From Actinomadura terrae (GTDB lineage: Bacteria; Actinomycetota; Actinomycetes; Streptosporangiales; Streptosporangiaceae): a stretch of DNA of 64,000 nt. A program made the translations under genes and the position numbers. Positions 32,595 to 40,885 of the stretch are shown here, piece after piece. The stretch covers positions 620,001-684,000 of the forward strand of contig NZ_JAICDG010000001.1 of the NCBI RefSeq assembly GCF_022751215.1, written 5' to 3'. The first letter of the stretch is position 1. Each line of letters opens with the position of its first letter. Below the pieces are notes generated by a model. It was given only the letters and a program-made list of their open reading frames with translations, was not told the origin of the DNA and did not search any database.

Positions 32595-32713
32595 CGGCCC
32601 GGCGCTCCCGAGTCCTTTGGCGACGGTCCCGGCGTATCCGCCGGGGCCCTTGCCGTTCCCGGGGAGTGAAGATCACGGATTTTCGGCAGCGTTTCTGAGG
32701 GAGAGGACCGTCC

Positions 32714-34195
32714 ATGCCCATCGAGACCCGCGTCCAGCGCGAGGGTGCCAGTGGCACCCTCACCCAGACGGCGGTCGAGCTCGGGGCCGAGGTGGTGGCG
32801 CTGCCCGTCCGTCCAGGGTCCGATGGCGCGGCCCCGTCCGCCGCCTCCCCGTCCGCCGCCGCTGAGATCTCCGCCGCGCTGCCCTTCACGCTGGACGAGC
32901 TGCTCACCCTGCACGGCGCCAAGGGCGAGCCGGGCGAGGTCGTGTCCGCGCCCGTGCGGCTCGGCGACCAGGTCCGCGAGCTGCTGCTCTACGGGGTGGG
33001 CGCCGCGTCCCCGGCCGACCTGCGCCGGGCCGGCGCCACGCTGGCCCGCCGCGGCAGGGGCCGGAGCGCGCTGGTCGCGGCCCTCCCCGCCGAGGCTCCG
33101 GCCGCCTTCGTCGAGGGCGCGCTGCTCGCCGGCTACCAGTTCAAGATCGGCGCGGCGCCGCCCAAGGCGCCCCTCGGCACGCTCGCCGTGCTCACCGACG
33201 CCGGCGCCGAGATCGAGCGCGGGACGGCGCGGGCCCGGGCCACCGCCCTCGCCCGCGACCTCACCAACACCCCGGCCGCCGAGAGCGATCCGTCCTGGCT
33301 CGCGGCGCAGGCCGAGGGGCTCGCCGCGGGCGCCGGCCTCACCGTCCGGGTGCGCGGCGAGAAGGAGCTGGTCGAGGGCGGGTTCGGCGGGCTGCTGGCG
33401 GTCGGCGCCGGATCGGCCCGGCCGCCCCGGCTGATCGAGCTGTCCTACGTCCCGGACGGCACGCCCGAGCGGCACGTCGTCCTCGTCGGCAAGGGCATCA
33501 CGTTCGACAGCGGCGGCCTGTCGCTGAAGCCGAACGACAACATGAAGACGATGAAGACCGACATGGCGGGCGGCGGCACGGTCATCGCCGTCATGTCCGC
33601 GCTGCGCGACCTCGGCGTCCGCGCGCGGGTCACCGGCCTGGTCGCGGCGGCCGAGAACATGCCGTCGGGGTCGTCGATGCGGCCGGGCGACGTCATCGCC
33701 CACTTCGGCGGCAAGACCTCCGAGGTGCTCAACACCGACGCCGAGGGACGGCTCGTCCTCGCCGACGCGCTCGCCTACGCCGACGCCGAACTCGACCCCG
33801 ACGTCGTCGTCGACGTGGCGACGCTCACCGGCGCGGCGAAGGTCGCGCTCGGCCTGCGCACCGGCGCCCTGTTCACCGCCGACGACGCCCTCGCCGCCGC
33901 GCTCACCGCGTCGGGAGAGGCGGCGGGCGAGCCGCTGTGGCGGCTGCCGCTCGTCGAGGACTACCGCGCCGCGATCGACTCCGACGTCGCCGACATCAAC
34001 AACATCGGGCGCGGCGGCTACGGCGCCGGGGCGATCACGGCGGCGCTGTTCCTGCGCGAGTTCGTCGGCGACCGCGTGTGGGCGCACCTGGACGTCGCGG
34101 GCCCCGGCCGCTCCACCTCCGAGGACGCCGAGATCACCCGGGGCGCCACCGGCTACGGCGCCCGCCTCCTGCTGGAGTGGCTGACCACGTCCTGA
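32714..34195 (+). CDS. pepA: Leucyl aminopeptidase (M17)
   Basis: 493 residues, ATG at 32714 with GAGGGAGAGG upstream. N-terminal regulatory domain to about residue 165, then the M17 catalytic domain: VGKGITFDSGGLSLKP (Lys and Asp metal ligands), MKTDMAGGG, PSGSSMRPGDV and the family signature NTDAEGRLVLADAL (about 340-353). Two zinc or manganese ions cleave N-terminal residues in the cytoplasm; some homologues also bind DNA. Monocistronic. Confidence 0.95.
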   Translation: MPIETRVQREGASGTLTQTAVELGAEVVALPVRPGSDGAAPSAASPSAAAEISAALPFTLDELLTLHGAKGEPGEVVSAPVRLGDQVRELLLYGVGAASPADLRRAGATLARRGRGRSALVAALPAEAPAAFVEGALLAGYQFKIGAAPPKAPLGTLAVLTDAGAEIERGTARARATALARDLTNTPAAESDPSWLAAQAEGLAAGAGLTVRVRGEKELVEGGFGGLLAVGAGSARPPRLIELSYVPDGTPERHVVLVGKGITFDSGGLSLKPNDNMKTMKTDMAGGGTVIAVMSALRDLGVRARVTGLVAAAENMPSGSSMRPGDVIAHFGGKTSEVLNTDAEGRLVLADALAYADAELDPDVVVDVATLTGAAKVALGLRTGALFTADDALAAALTASGEAAGEPLWRLPLVEDYRAAIDSDVADINNIGRGGYGAGAITAALFLREFVGDRVWAHLDVAGPGRSTSEDAEITRGATGYGARLLLEWLTTS

Positions 34196-34201
34196 GGCGG
34201 G

Positions 34202-34777
34202 TCAGCGGGTCCTGCGGTCGATCAGCGGCACGGGACGGCGCCGCCCGGCCTCCTCGACGATGGCCGAGAGCGGCGCGTCCCAGCTCGGCTCGACCGCGAA
34301 GCACCACGCGGCGGCCTCCGCCGTCGCGGGGACGCCCCGCAGCGTCAGCGCCACCAGCCGGGGCCGCTCCGCCGTGCGCGCCAGTTCGGCCAGCTCCGCC
34401 GTCGGCAGGAACACCACGTAGTCCTGCTCGCGGCCCCGCGAGGTCGCGCGCCGCACCGCCGCGATCGCCGCCACGTCCGCCCAGGCCAGCACCCGCTCGC
34501 CGCGCCGGGGCAGCGGCCACCGCGCGGGCCGCCGCACCCCGCCGCCGTCCATCTCCAGGACCGGCCGCCGCGCCAGCATCCCCCCGCCCGCCACCACGAG
34601 ACCGGCCCCGAACAACGCGATCCCGGCCGTCCCGAGCAGCAGGAACACGACGCTTCCCACTGTGAGGCCGCGCATCACCGCGCCCGCGGCGAACGCCGCC
34701 GAGGCCAGAAGAAGGATCACCAGCGCGGCCGCCAGCCGCACGCCCGCCCAGGTGACCCGGTTCCGCACCGCGAACAC
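34202..34777 (-). CDS. Two-helix membrane protein with PH-like tail
   Basis: About 191 residues. GTG 34777 is the likely start, with GTG 34768 as alternative. Two transmembrane helices (about 12-34 and 37-63) precede a beta-rich cytoplasmic part beginning PVLEMDGGGVRRPARW and including RVLAWADVAAIAAVRRAT, similar in pattern to bacterial PH-like domains. It follows the O-methyltransferase gene by 11 bases, so is probably co-transcribed. Not recognised further. Confidence 0.6.
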   Translation of the reverse strand: MFAVRNRVTWAGVRLAAALVILLLASAAFAAGAVMRGLTVGSVVFLLLGTAGIALFGAGLVVAGGGMLARRPVLEMDGGGVRRPARWPLPRRGERVLAWADVAAIAAVRRATSRGREQDYVVFLPTAELAELARTAERPRLVALTLRGVPATAEAAAWCFAVEPSWDAPLSAIVEEAGRRRPVPLIDRRTR

Positions 34778-34788
34778 CTCGCGGGGCG

Positions 34789-35391
34789 CTACTCCTTCTT
34801 CACCGCGCACAGCAGGCCGTCGCCGACGGGGATCAGCAGCGGGACGAGCCGCTCGTCCTCGCGGATCACGCGGTGCACCTCGCGGATCGCCTCGGTCTCG
34901 GGATCGCGGCGGGACGGGTCGGCGACCTGGTTGTCCCACAGCGCGTTGTCGAACGCGACCACGCCGCCGGGACGCAGCAGCCGCAGCGCCGCCGTCAGGT
35001 ACTCGGGGTACTCCTGCTTCACCGCGTCGCAGAACACCATGTCGTAGGCGCCGTCGGTGAGCCTCGGCAGCACCTCCAGCGCCCGTCCGATGATCATTCG
35101 GGTGCGGGACGAGCCGAGCCCGGCCTCCCGGTAGGCGAGCTTGGCGAGCCGCTGGTGCTCGGGCTCAACGTCCACGCTCGTCAGCACCGCGTCCTTGGCC
35201 ATGCCGCGCAGGAGCCACACGCCGGAGACGCCGCAACCCGAGCCGACCTCCACGACCGTCCGGGCGCCGATCAAGGTCGCCACGAAGCGCAGCGCGGCGC
35301 CGCCCGCCGCGCTGATCGGCGCCGCGCCGATCTCCTCGCCGCGGTGCCGGGCGGCCACGAGCGGCTCGTCTTCGGGGAGGAATTCCTCCAC
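34789..35391 (-). CDS. SAM-dependent O-methyltransferase (Rv1220c type)
   Basis: 200 residues from GTG 35391. SAM-binding VVEVGSGCGVSGVWLL, then LTSVDVEPEHQRLA, YDMVFCDAVKQEYPEYL and the terminal LLIPVGDGLLCAVKK match class I O-methyltransferases of the catechol/caffeoyl-CoA type. Homology to mycobacterial and streptomycete relatives suggests the protein begins about 10 residues earlier. The frame is open there to 35452, with a strong GAGGAGG at 35427-35433 followed by ATC, not ATG. Divergent from sigE as in M. tuberculosis. Substrate unknown. Confidence 0.85.
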   Translation of the reverse strand: MEEFLPEDEPLVAARHRGEEIGAAPISAAGGAALRFVATLIGARTVVEVGSGCGVSGVWLLRGMAKDAVLTSVDVEPEHQRLAKLAYREAGLGSSRTRMIIGRALEVLPRLTDGAYDMVFCDAVKQEYPEYLTAALRLLRPGGVVAFDNALWDNQVADPSRRDPETEAIREVHRVIREDERLVPLLIPVGDGLLCAVKKE

Positions 35392-35480
35392 GTAGGCCAG
35401 GGTGGCCTGAATGGCGTCGATGGCTGCCTCCTCGCGGGACCCCCGCCTGGCTCATGCTGGAAAGACCATATCGCTGACAG

Positions 35481-35506
35481 GGAACCATCTGGAGTGTCAG
35501 CGCGTT
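35481..35506 (+). promoter_or_regulatory. ECF-type (SigE) promoter before sigE
   Basis: GGAACC (35481-35486), 16 bases, CGTT (35503-35506) is the canonical ECF envelope-stress promoter. It lies about 140 bases before the chosen sigE start and indicates autoregulation. The arms CTGACA (35474-35479) and TGTCAG (35495-35500) form an inverted repeat over the -35 box. Confidence 0.7.
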
Positions 35507-35642
35507 CTAACCAGCGACGGAGCACATCACCCCGATGAGCCGAGTCGTAGTACCGAGTCGGTTCAGAACCGCCCCAGCCCAGGCGAGACCGTGCCGTTCC
35601 AAGGCGAGACCTTGGCTCACGAGAGAGGAACAGCCCGGCACC

Positions 35643-36410
35643 ATGGGAGTCGCAGCACTGAGTTTTAGAGGCGCTGTGGGGGTCGGCCCCAGGCAGGGGT
35701 TGGGAAGCGCCGCGCGCACACGGGAGAACGCCCCCGAGGCCGAATGGGCGCCGCCGTCCTGGGACGAGGTCGTGCGCGAGCATTCCGCGCGCGTCTACCG
35801 GCTCGCCTACCGCCTCACCGGAAACCAGCACGACGCGGAGGACCTCACGCAGGAGGTCTTCGTCCGCGTGTTCCGCTCACTGTCGAACTACACCCCCGGC
35901 ACGTTCGAGGGGTGGCTGCACCGGATCACCACGAACCTGTTCCTCGACATGGCGCGGCGCCGCCAGCGCATCCGTTTCGAGGGACTCGCCGACGACGCCG
36001 CCGAGCGCCTCCAGGGCCGCGAGCCCACCCCGGCGCAGGCGTTCGACGACACCAACTTCGACGCCGACGTCCAGGCCGCGCTCGACGCCCTGGCCCCCGA
36101 GTACCGGGCGGCCGTGGTGCTGTGCGACATCGAGGGCCTGTCGTACGAGGAGATCTCGGCGACGCTCGGCGTCAAGCTCGGAACCGTCCGCAGCCGGATC
36201 CACCGCGGCCGCGCCCAGCTGCGCGCCGCCCTGGAGCACCGGGCTCCCACGCGCCGCCGACCTGGGACGAGAAACGAGTTCCAGGCCGTGCAGGCCGAAC
36301 AGGCTGTGCAGGCCGAGGAGGCCGCGGTGGCGGCCGCGGTGCCCGCGAACGGGTACCAGATGCTCGCGGCGGAGGGCGGGGACGCCCAGCCGCGGCCGGA
36401 GGGCGTGTAA
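35643..36410 (+). CDS. sigE: ECF RNA polymerase sigma factor SigE
   Basis: 255 residues from ATG 35643; an in-frame ATG at 35535 would add 36 residues. Sigma-2 at about 45-110 ([20 protein letters not shown]), sigma-4 at about 145-200 ([20 protein letters not shown] then [13 protein letters not shown]). The C-terminus has an Ala/Glu/Val-rich stretch ([18 protein letters not shown]). It directs RNA polymerase to envelope-stress genes. Followed by its zinc-type anti-sigma factor, an RseB-like protein and HtrA, the order of the Rv1221-Rv1223 region. Confidence 0.92.
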   Translation: MGVAALSFRGAVGVGPRQGLGSAARTRENAPEAEWAPPSWDEVVREHSARVYRLAYRLTGNQHDAEDLTQEVFVRVFRSLSNYTPGTFEGWLHRITTNLFLDMARRRQRIRFEGLADDAAERLQGREPTPAQAFDDTNFDADVQAALDALAPEYRAAVVLCDIEGLSYEEISATLGVKLGTVRSRIHRGRAQLRAALEHRAPTRRRPGTRNEFQAVQAEQAVQAEEAAVAAAVPANGYQMLAAEGGDAQPRPEGV

Positions 36411-36548
36411 GCAGGCGACCCGCGCGCGGTCGGGGAACCACGCGCGTATCCACGGAAAACCATCGAGAGGCGTCATGACGGAGCGGAGCGAGGGCATCAG
36501 CGCGGCCTTTGCCGGGGGGCGGGGGCCGTCCTCACGCGGGGAGGTCGC

Positions 36549-37217
36549 GTGAGCTGCCTGGGGGAGCGACTGACCGCTCTGGTCGACGGAGAGCTCGGGC
36601 ACGAGGAGCGCGACAGGGCGCTCGCCCATCTCGCGAGCTGCGCCCGGTGCCGGGCCGAGGCCGACGAGCTCCGGCAGATCAAGGGCCGGCTGCGCGGACT
36701 GTCCCGGCTGCCCGCCTCCGACGGCGCCGACGACCTTCCCACCGACGACTTCCTGACCCGGCTGCGCTCGCTGGCCGCGCCCGCCGATGCCACCGGGCCC
36801 GGCGGTCCCACCGGGTCCACCGGGCCGGACGACCCGTCCCGCACCCGCCCCGAGCGCCCCGCCGCGCTCGGCAGCCAGTCCACGCGCCCGATGCGGCCGC
36901 CCACGCGCGCGGCCAGGCCGGGCCGCCCGCGCGACAACCGCCCCGGCGGCCGCGCCACCGCCACGGCCGGTTCCGGAGGCGCCACGGCGGGCGCCCTGCG
37001 CCGCCATCCGCGCCGCTACCTGGTCGTGGGCGCCGCGACCCTGTTCATCGGGCTCGGCGCCGCCTCGTATGCCGCCGGTGGCCGCCAGGAGGCGCCCGCC
37101 GTCACCCCCGCCTTCGACCGGTTCGCCGTCGAGCACGCGCTGACCTCGGGCGACACGCCGATGACCGACCCGCTCACCGATCCGGTCGACCAGATCCAGA
37201 CCTCGCCGGGGCCGTGA
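36549..37217 (+). CDS. rseA: Anti-sigma-E factor, zf-HC2 type
   Basis: 222 residues, GTG at 36549 with GGGGAGG upstream. The N-terminal anti-sigma domain carries LVDGELGHEERDRALAHL with the H-x3-C-x2-C pattern in HLASCARC. A long Pro/Arg/Thr linker is followed by one transmembrane helix (about 155-175, YLVVGAATLFIGLGAASYAA) and an extracytoplasmic tail of about 45 residues. M. tuberculosis RseA lacks an obvious membrane helix, so this version may sense the envelope directly. Overlaps the RseB-like gene by GTGA. Confidence 0.88.
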   Translation: MSCLGERLTALVDGELGHEERDRALAHLASCARCRAEADELRQIKGRLRGLSRLPASDGADDLPTDDFLTRLRSLAAPADATGPGGPTGSTGPDDPSRTRPERPAALGSQSTRPMRPPTRAARPGRPRDNRPGGRATATAGSGGATAGALRRHPRRYLVVGAATLFIGLGAASYAAGGRQEAPAVTPAFDRFAVEHALTSGDTPMTDPLTDPVDQIQTSPGP

Positions 37218-38317
37218 TCGGGCGGACCGGTACCGGCCGGGCGCGCCGCTGCGCCCTGGTGGCCGGTGGGCTGGCGGGGGCGCTCGCGTTCGCCGGCACC
37301 GTGACCGGCGACGCCGGGCCCGCCCGCGCCGTCCGCAGCGACCCCGGCGCGATCGGCCTGCTGCGCGCCGCCGCCGACGCCGCGCGCCGCGTCCCCTACG
37401 AGGGGCGGCGCTTCCTCACCACGTGGAACCGCGGCCGCTTCGCGACGGCGGAGATCGCGGTGGCGCACCGGCCGGGCGAGGGCGTCCGGTACCGGGCCTC
37501 ATCGGGCGCGGAGGGCTACCGCCCCGACTCGGCGGCCGACGAGACGGCCGGCCTCCTCGCCGCGACGCTCGGGCTGCTGACCCGCAACTACTCGGTGTCC
37601 CGCGTGGGCGATGCGAGCGCCTGCGGGCGTCCCGCCCACGTCGTCGAGGCGCGCCGTCCCGGCGGCGGCCCCGCCGGGCGGTTCTGGATCGACGCCGAGA
37701 CCGGGCTGATGCTGTACCGCGAGCTGATCGACGCCACCGGACGGCGCGTCGTCGCCGCCGGGTTCACCGAGATCGACCTGAACGCCCCCGCCGCCCGTCC
37801 GCGGCGCACGCTGCGTCCCACGCCGCCCGCCAGGGGCGCCGACCGCCCCGACCCGGACATGGCGGACGCCGAGGCCGCCGCCATGCGGCCCTGGGAGGAG
37901 CGGCTGGACGGCGCGCGCCTCGCCCGCCTCCGCGCCGAGGGCTGGCCCATCCCGAAGGACCTGCCCGGCAGGCTCGCGCTCTACGACGCGCGCAGCGACG
38001 GCGCGACCGTCCACCTCAGCTACTCCGACGGGCTCGCCGCCGTGTCCGTCTTCGTGCAGCGCGGCAGCCTGGACGAGGCGCGGCTGCCCGGCTGGCAGAA
38101 GACCGTGCGCCGGGGCCGGACGGTGTACCGCCGCGAGGCGCTGCGCCGCTGGGCGATCTCCGCGGGGAACGGGTACGTGTCCACGGTTCTGACCGACGTG
38201 CCGCAGAGCACCGCTGAGGCCGTCGCGCTCGACCTGCCGCGCGGCGGCGTCCCGTTCTGGGAGCGGCTCGCGCGGGGCGCCCGGCGCCTCGGTTCGGCCG
38301 CCAATCCGTTCGGCTGA
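37214..38317 (+). CDS. MucB/RseB-like sigma-E regulatory lipoprotein-type domain protein
   Basis: 367 residues, GTG at 37214 overlapping the anti-sigma stop. N-terminal secretion signal (ALVAGGLAGALAFAG, likely cleavage near residue 38). Residues 45-190 resemble the MucB/RseB N-terminal domain (LLRAAADAARRVPYEG, FWIDAETGLMLYRE); residues 250-345 resemble its C-terminal domain (LPGRLALYDARSDG, VSVFVQRGSLDE, GNGYVSTVLTDVP). In proteobacteria RseB shields RseA from proteolysis and senses lipids. The same task is likely here. Confidence 0.85.
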   Translation: MIGRTGTGRARRCALVAGGLAGALAFAGTVTGDAGPARAVRSDPGAIGLLRAAADAARRVPYEGRRFLTTWNRGRFATAEIAVAHRPGEGVRYRASSGAEGYRPDSAADETAGLLAATLGLLTRNYSVSRVGDASACGRPAHVVEARRPGGGPAGRFWIDAETGLMLYRELIDATGRRVVAAGFTEIDLNAPAARPRRTLRPTPPARGADRPDPDMADAEAAAMRPWEERLDGARLARLRAEGWPIPKDLPGRLALYDARSDGATVHLSYSDGLAAVSVFVQRGSLDEARLPGWQKTVRRGRTVYRREALRRWAISAGNGYVSTVLTDVPQSTAEAVALDLPRGGVPFWERLARGARRLGSAANPFG

Positions 38318-38427
38318 GGGGGCGGCCGCGGTTCGCCCGGCGGTCACGGAAGGTCTTATGCTCGCCACATGCGCGGCGGGGCACGATGAGCGCGGATGAA
38401 GAGAACCATGCTCGGTAGGAGATGGGG

Positions 38428-40332
38428 ATGACGGAAGACAACCGCGGGCCGGGCGAGGCGCGGCCGGAGGACGAGGACACCGTCCCCGGCGACGAGCCTG
38501 AACGGCGGGAGGCGCCCGCTCCCCCCGAGACGGTCGCCGACCGGGAGATCCCGCTGGAGCAGCCGGCGGCCGCGGCGGAGCCCGAGGACGCGAGGCCGGC
38601 CGAGGGCAGCCGCTGGAGCATCGGGCCCGAGGACGACCGGCCCGAGGACGACCGCCCGCGGGACCGCCCGGAGGACGACCGCGCGCAGGACGACCGTCCG
38701 CGGGACGACAACGGCGACCGGCTGGTGGCGGGAGGGTTCGCGCCCCCCGACAGCCCGCTCGGCGGCGGGCGGGAGACCTCGCCCGCGCGCGACACCCCGA
38801 TGGACATGCCGATGCGGGAGCTGCACGACACGCCCCCGCGCGAGCTGGGCCTCCAGGAGGTCCCGGTCCAGGACGCGCCGCCGCGCGACATGCCGCAGCC
38901 CCCGCCCGTCCCGCTCGACAAGCCGCTGATGGAGGGCCAGGAGCCGCGCCCGCGGCCCGGGTTCGTCCCGCACCACCAGGACCCGCGCGCGCACGACCCC
39001 CGCGCCCAGGGCGGCCCGCCGCCCTACGGGGGATGGCAGTCCCACCAGGGGCCCCCGCCGCCGGTCGGCGGCCCGCACCCGGCCGGCCCGCCGATGGGCC
39101 CGCCGCCCGCGCCGATGGGCCCGCCACCCCCGGGCGGCCCGCGTCCGATGGGCGGCTTCGGCGGCCCGCCCGGCACCGGCCCGAACTGGGCGCCGGTGCC
39201 CGCGATGCCGTCCTCGTCCGGGCGGGGCCCCGGCCTCGGCCTGCTGGCCGTCGTCGCGCTGATCGTGGCGCTGGTGGCCGGTGCCGTCGGCGCCGGGATC
39301 GGGGTCATGGCGACCGACGACGGCGACGACGGCGGCTCGGTGAGCCTCGGCGGCGGCAGCGGCGGCAGCGACACCAAGGTCCAGAACCGCCCGCCGGACT
39401 CGGTGGCCGGCGTCGCGCAGCGCGTGCTGCCGAGCGTCGTGATGATCCGCGTGCAGTCCTCGCAGGGCGAGGTCGGCGGCACCGGGTTCATCGTCAACGG
39501 CGGCTACGTCGTCACCAACAACCACGTGGTCGCGGGCGGCGGCAACGGCGGCCAGATCCAGATCGTCTTCAACGACAAGAAGACGCTGTCGGCGACCGTC
39601 AAGGGCGCCGACCCGAGCTCGGACGTCGCGGTGCTCAAGCCCGAGGGCCAGCACTCGCTGCCCGCGCTCCAGGTCGGCGACTCCGCGGCGATCGCGGTCG
39701 GCGACCCGGTGATCGCGATCGGCTCGCCGCTCGGCCTCCAGGGCTCGGTCACCACCGGCATCGTCAGCTCCCTGAACCGCGCGGTGCCCACGCAGGGCGA
39801 GGGCGGCGCGGACGCGTCCTACCTCAACGCCATCCAGACCGACGCGGCGATCAACCCCGGCAACTCCGGCGGCCCGCTGGTGGACGCCAAGGGACGCGTG
39901 ATCGGCATCAACACCGCGATCGCGACCGTCGGCGGCCAGTCGATGGGCGGCGAGGGCCAGGGCGGCAGCATCGGCCTCGGCTTCGCGATCCCGATCAACC
40001 AGGGCAAGCGGGTCGCCGAGGAGATCATCCGGACCGGCACCGTCAAGCAGGCCAAGCTCGGCGTGCTGCCCGACCCCCGCTACCAGCAGGGCGGCGCCCG
40101 CATCCTGCCGCAGCCGGTCAACGGCCAGGCCCCGGTCACCAAGAACGGCCCGGCCGACAAGGCGGGCCTGAAGCCCGGCGACGTGATCACCGCGTTGGAC
40201 GGCAAGCCGATCGAGGACGCCACCGACCTGATCGCCCAGATCCGCAGCCGCGCGCCGGGCGACCGGGTGAAGGTGACCTACCAGCGGACGGGCAAGGAGA
40301 GCACCGTGGAGATCATCCTCGGTTCCGACTGA
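38428..40332 (+). CDS. htrA: HtrA-family membrane-anchored serine protease
   Basis: 634 residues; ATG 38428 or ATG 38422. A long disordered Asp/Arg/Pro-rich cytoplasmic part (1-265, with PEDDRPEDDRPRDRPEDDR repeats) precedes a transmembrane helix (about 268-292). The trypsin-like domain has catalytic His366 (TNNHVV), Asp398 (SSDVAVLK) and Ser479 (NPGNSGGPL). A PDZ domain follows (about 545-632, KAGLKPGDVITALDGKPIED). It degrades misfolded envelope proteins and may cleave the anti-sigma factor. Linked to the sigE-rseA-rseB operon. Confidence 0.93.
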   Translation: MTEDNRGPGEARPEDEDTVPGDEPERREAPAPPETVADREIPLEQPAAAAEPEDARPAEGSRWSIGPEDDRPEDDRPRDRPEDDRAQDDRPRDDNGDRLVAGGFAPPDSPLGGGRETSPARDTPMDMPMRELHDTPPRELGLQEVPVQDAPPRDMPQPPPVPLDKPLMEGQEPRPRPGFVPHHQDPRAHDPRAQGGPPPYGGWQSHQGPPPPVGGPHPAGPPMGPPPAPMGPPPPGGPRPMGGFGGPPGTGPNWAPVPAMPSSSGRGPGLGLLAVVALIVALVAGAVGAGIGVMATDDGDDGGSVSLGGGSGGSDTKVQNRPPDSVAGVAQRVLPSVVMIRVQSSQGEVGGTGFIVNGGYVVTNNHVVAGGGNGGQIQIVFNDKKTLSATVKGADPSSDVAVLKPEGQHSLPALQVGDSAAIAVGDPVIAIGSPLGLQGSVTTGIVSSLNRAVPTQGEGGADASYLNAIQTDAAINPGNSGGPLVDAKGRVIGINTAIATVGGQSMGGEGQGGSIGLGFAIPINQGKRVAEEIIRTGTVKQAKLGVLPDPRYQQGGARILPQPVNGQAPVTKNGPADKAGLKPGDVITALDGKPIEDATDLIAQIRSRAPGDRVKVTYQRTGKESTVEIILGSD

Positions 40333-40493
40333 GCCGCCGTCCTGCTCGGGCCCGCTCCGTCAGGGCACGTTCCGATCAGGCACGGGTCGCCCACAGGGCG
40401 GCAGGGATGTTCAGATCCGGTTCATCCGGAACGGGATACGCTGGGGGGACCGGTCCGCGCCAGGGCCGGTCCCCTTGGCTGCTGGAGGACGGG

Positions 40494-40847
40494 TTGTTCG
40501 ACGTCGGTATCGGTGAGATGGCGGTGCTCGTCGTGCTCGCGCTGGTCATCTTCGGCGACAAGCTGCCCCAGGCCGCCGGGCAGGCCGGGCGCATGCTGCG
40601 GCAGTTCCGCCAGATGGCCAACTCCGCGAAGGCGGACCTCCAGGAGGGCCTCGGGCCGGAGTTCAAGGACTTCGACCTCAACGATTTGAACCCGAAGACA
40701 TTCGTCCGCAAGCACCTGTTCGAGGACGAAGAGGACGAGGCCTACGCGAGCGTGAACGGCGGCCTCGTGAGCGACGACGCGGGCTACGCCACCGTGGGCG
40801 GCCTCGCCTACGACGAACGGCCGCCCTTCGACAGCGAGGCCACCTGA
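40494..40847 (+). CDS. tatB: Sec-independent (Tat) translocase protein TatB
   Basis: 117 residues. TTG at 40494 is the likely start, with GGAGGA four bases before it and the family start FDVGIGEMAVLVVLALVIFG immediately after. One transmembrane helix (6-22), then an amphipathic helix (KLPQAAGQAGRMLRQFRQM) and an acidic tail. TatB is part of the receptor for twin-arginine precursors; two Tat substrates, PhoX and a serine hydrolase, are encoded in this window. 161 bases after htrA, the conserved order of Rv1223-Rv1224. Confidence 0.92.
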   Translation: MFDVGIGEMAVLVVLALVIFGDKLPQAAGQAGRMLRQFRQMANSAKADLQEGLGPEFKDFDLNDLNPKTFVRKHLFEDEEDEAYASVNGGLVSDDAGYATVGGLAYDERPPFDSEAT

Positions 40848-40849
40848 TC

Positions 40850-40865
40850 CAGGGCCCGGGCCCTG
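40850..40865. terminator. Palindromic terminator between tatB and mrp
   Basis: CAGGGCCCGGGCCCTG is a perfect 16-base palindrome three bases past the tatB stop, in the 38-bp gap between convergent genes. A second partial copy (CCGGGCCCTGAGGG) follows. Suitable as a bidirectional terminator. Confidence 0.55.
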
Positions 40866-40885
40866 AGAGCGCCGGGCCCTGAGGG

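Noticed and set aside
36434..36459. GGAACC upstream of the anti-sigma gene as a second SigE promoter
   Set aside because: At the required spacing the -10 reads AAAA, not CGTT.
38644..38710. PEDDRPEDDRPRDR repeats as a possible CRISPR-like or satellite array
   Set aside because: Repeats are short, imperfect and in frame in the disordered HtrA N-terminus; no spacers.
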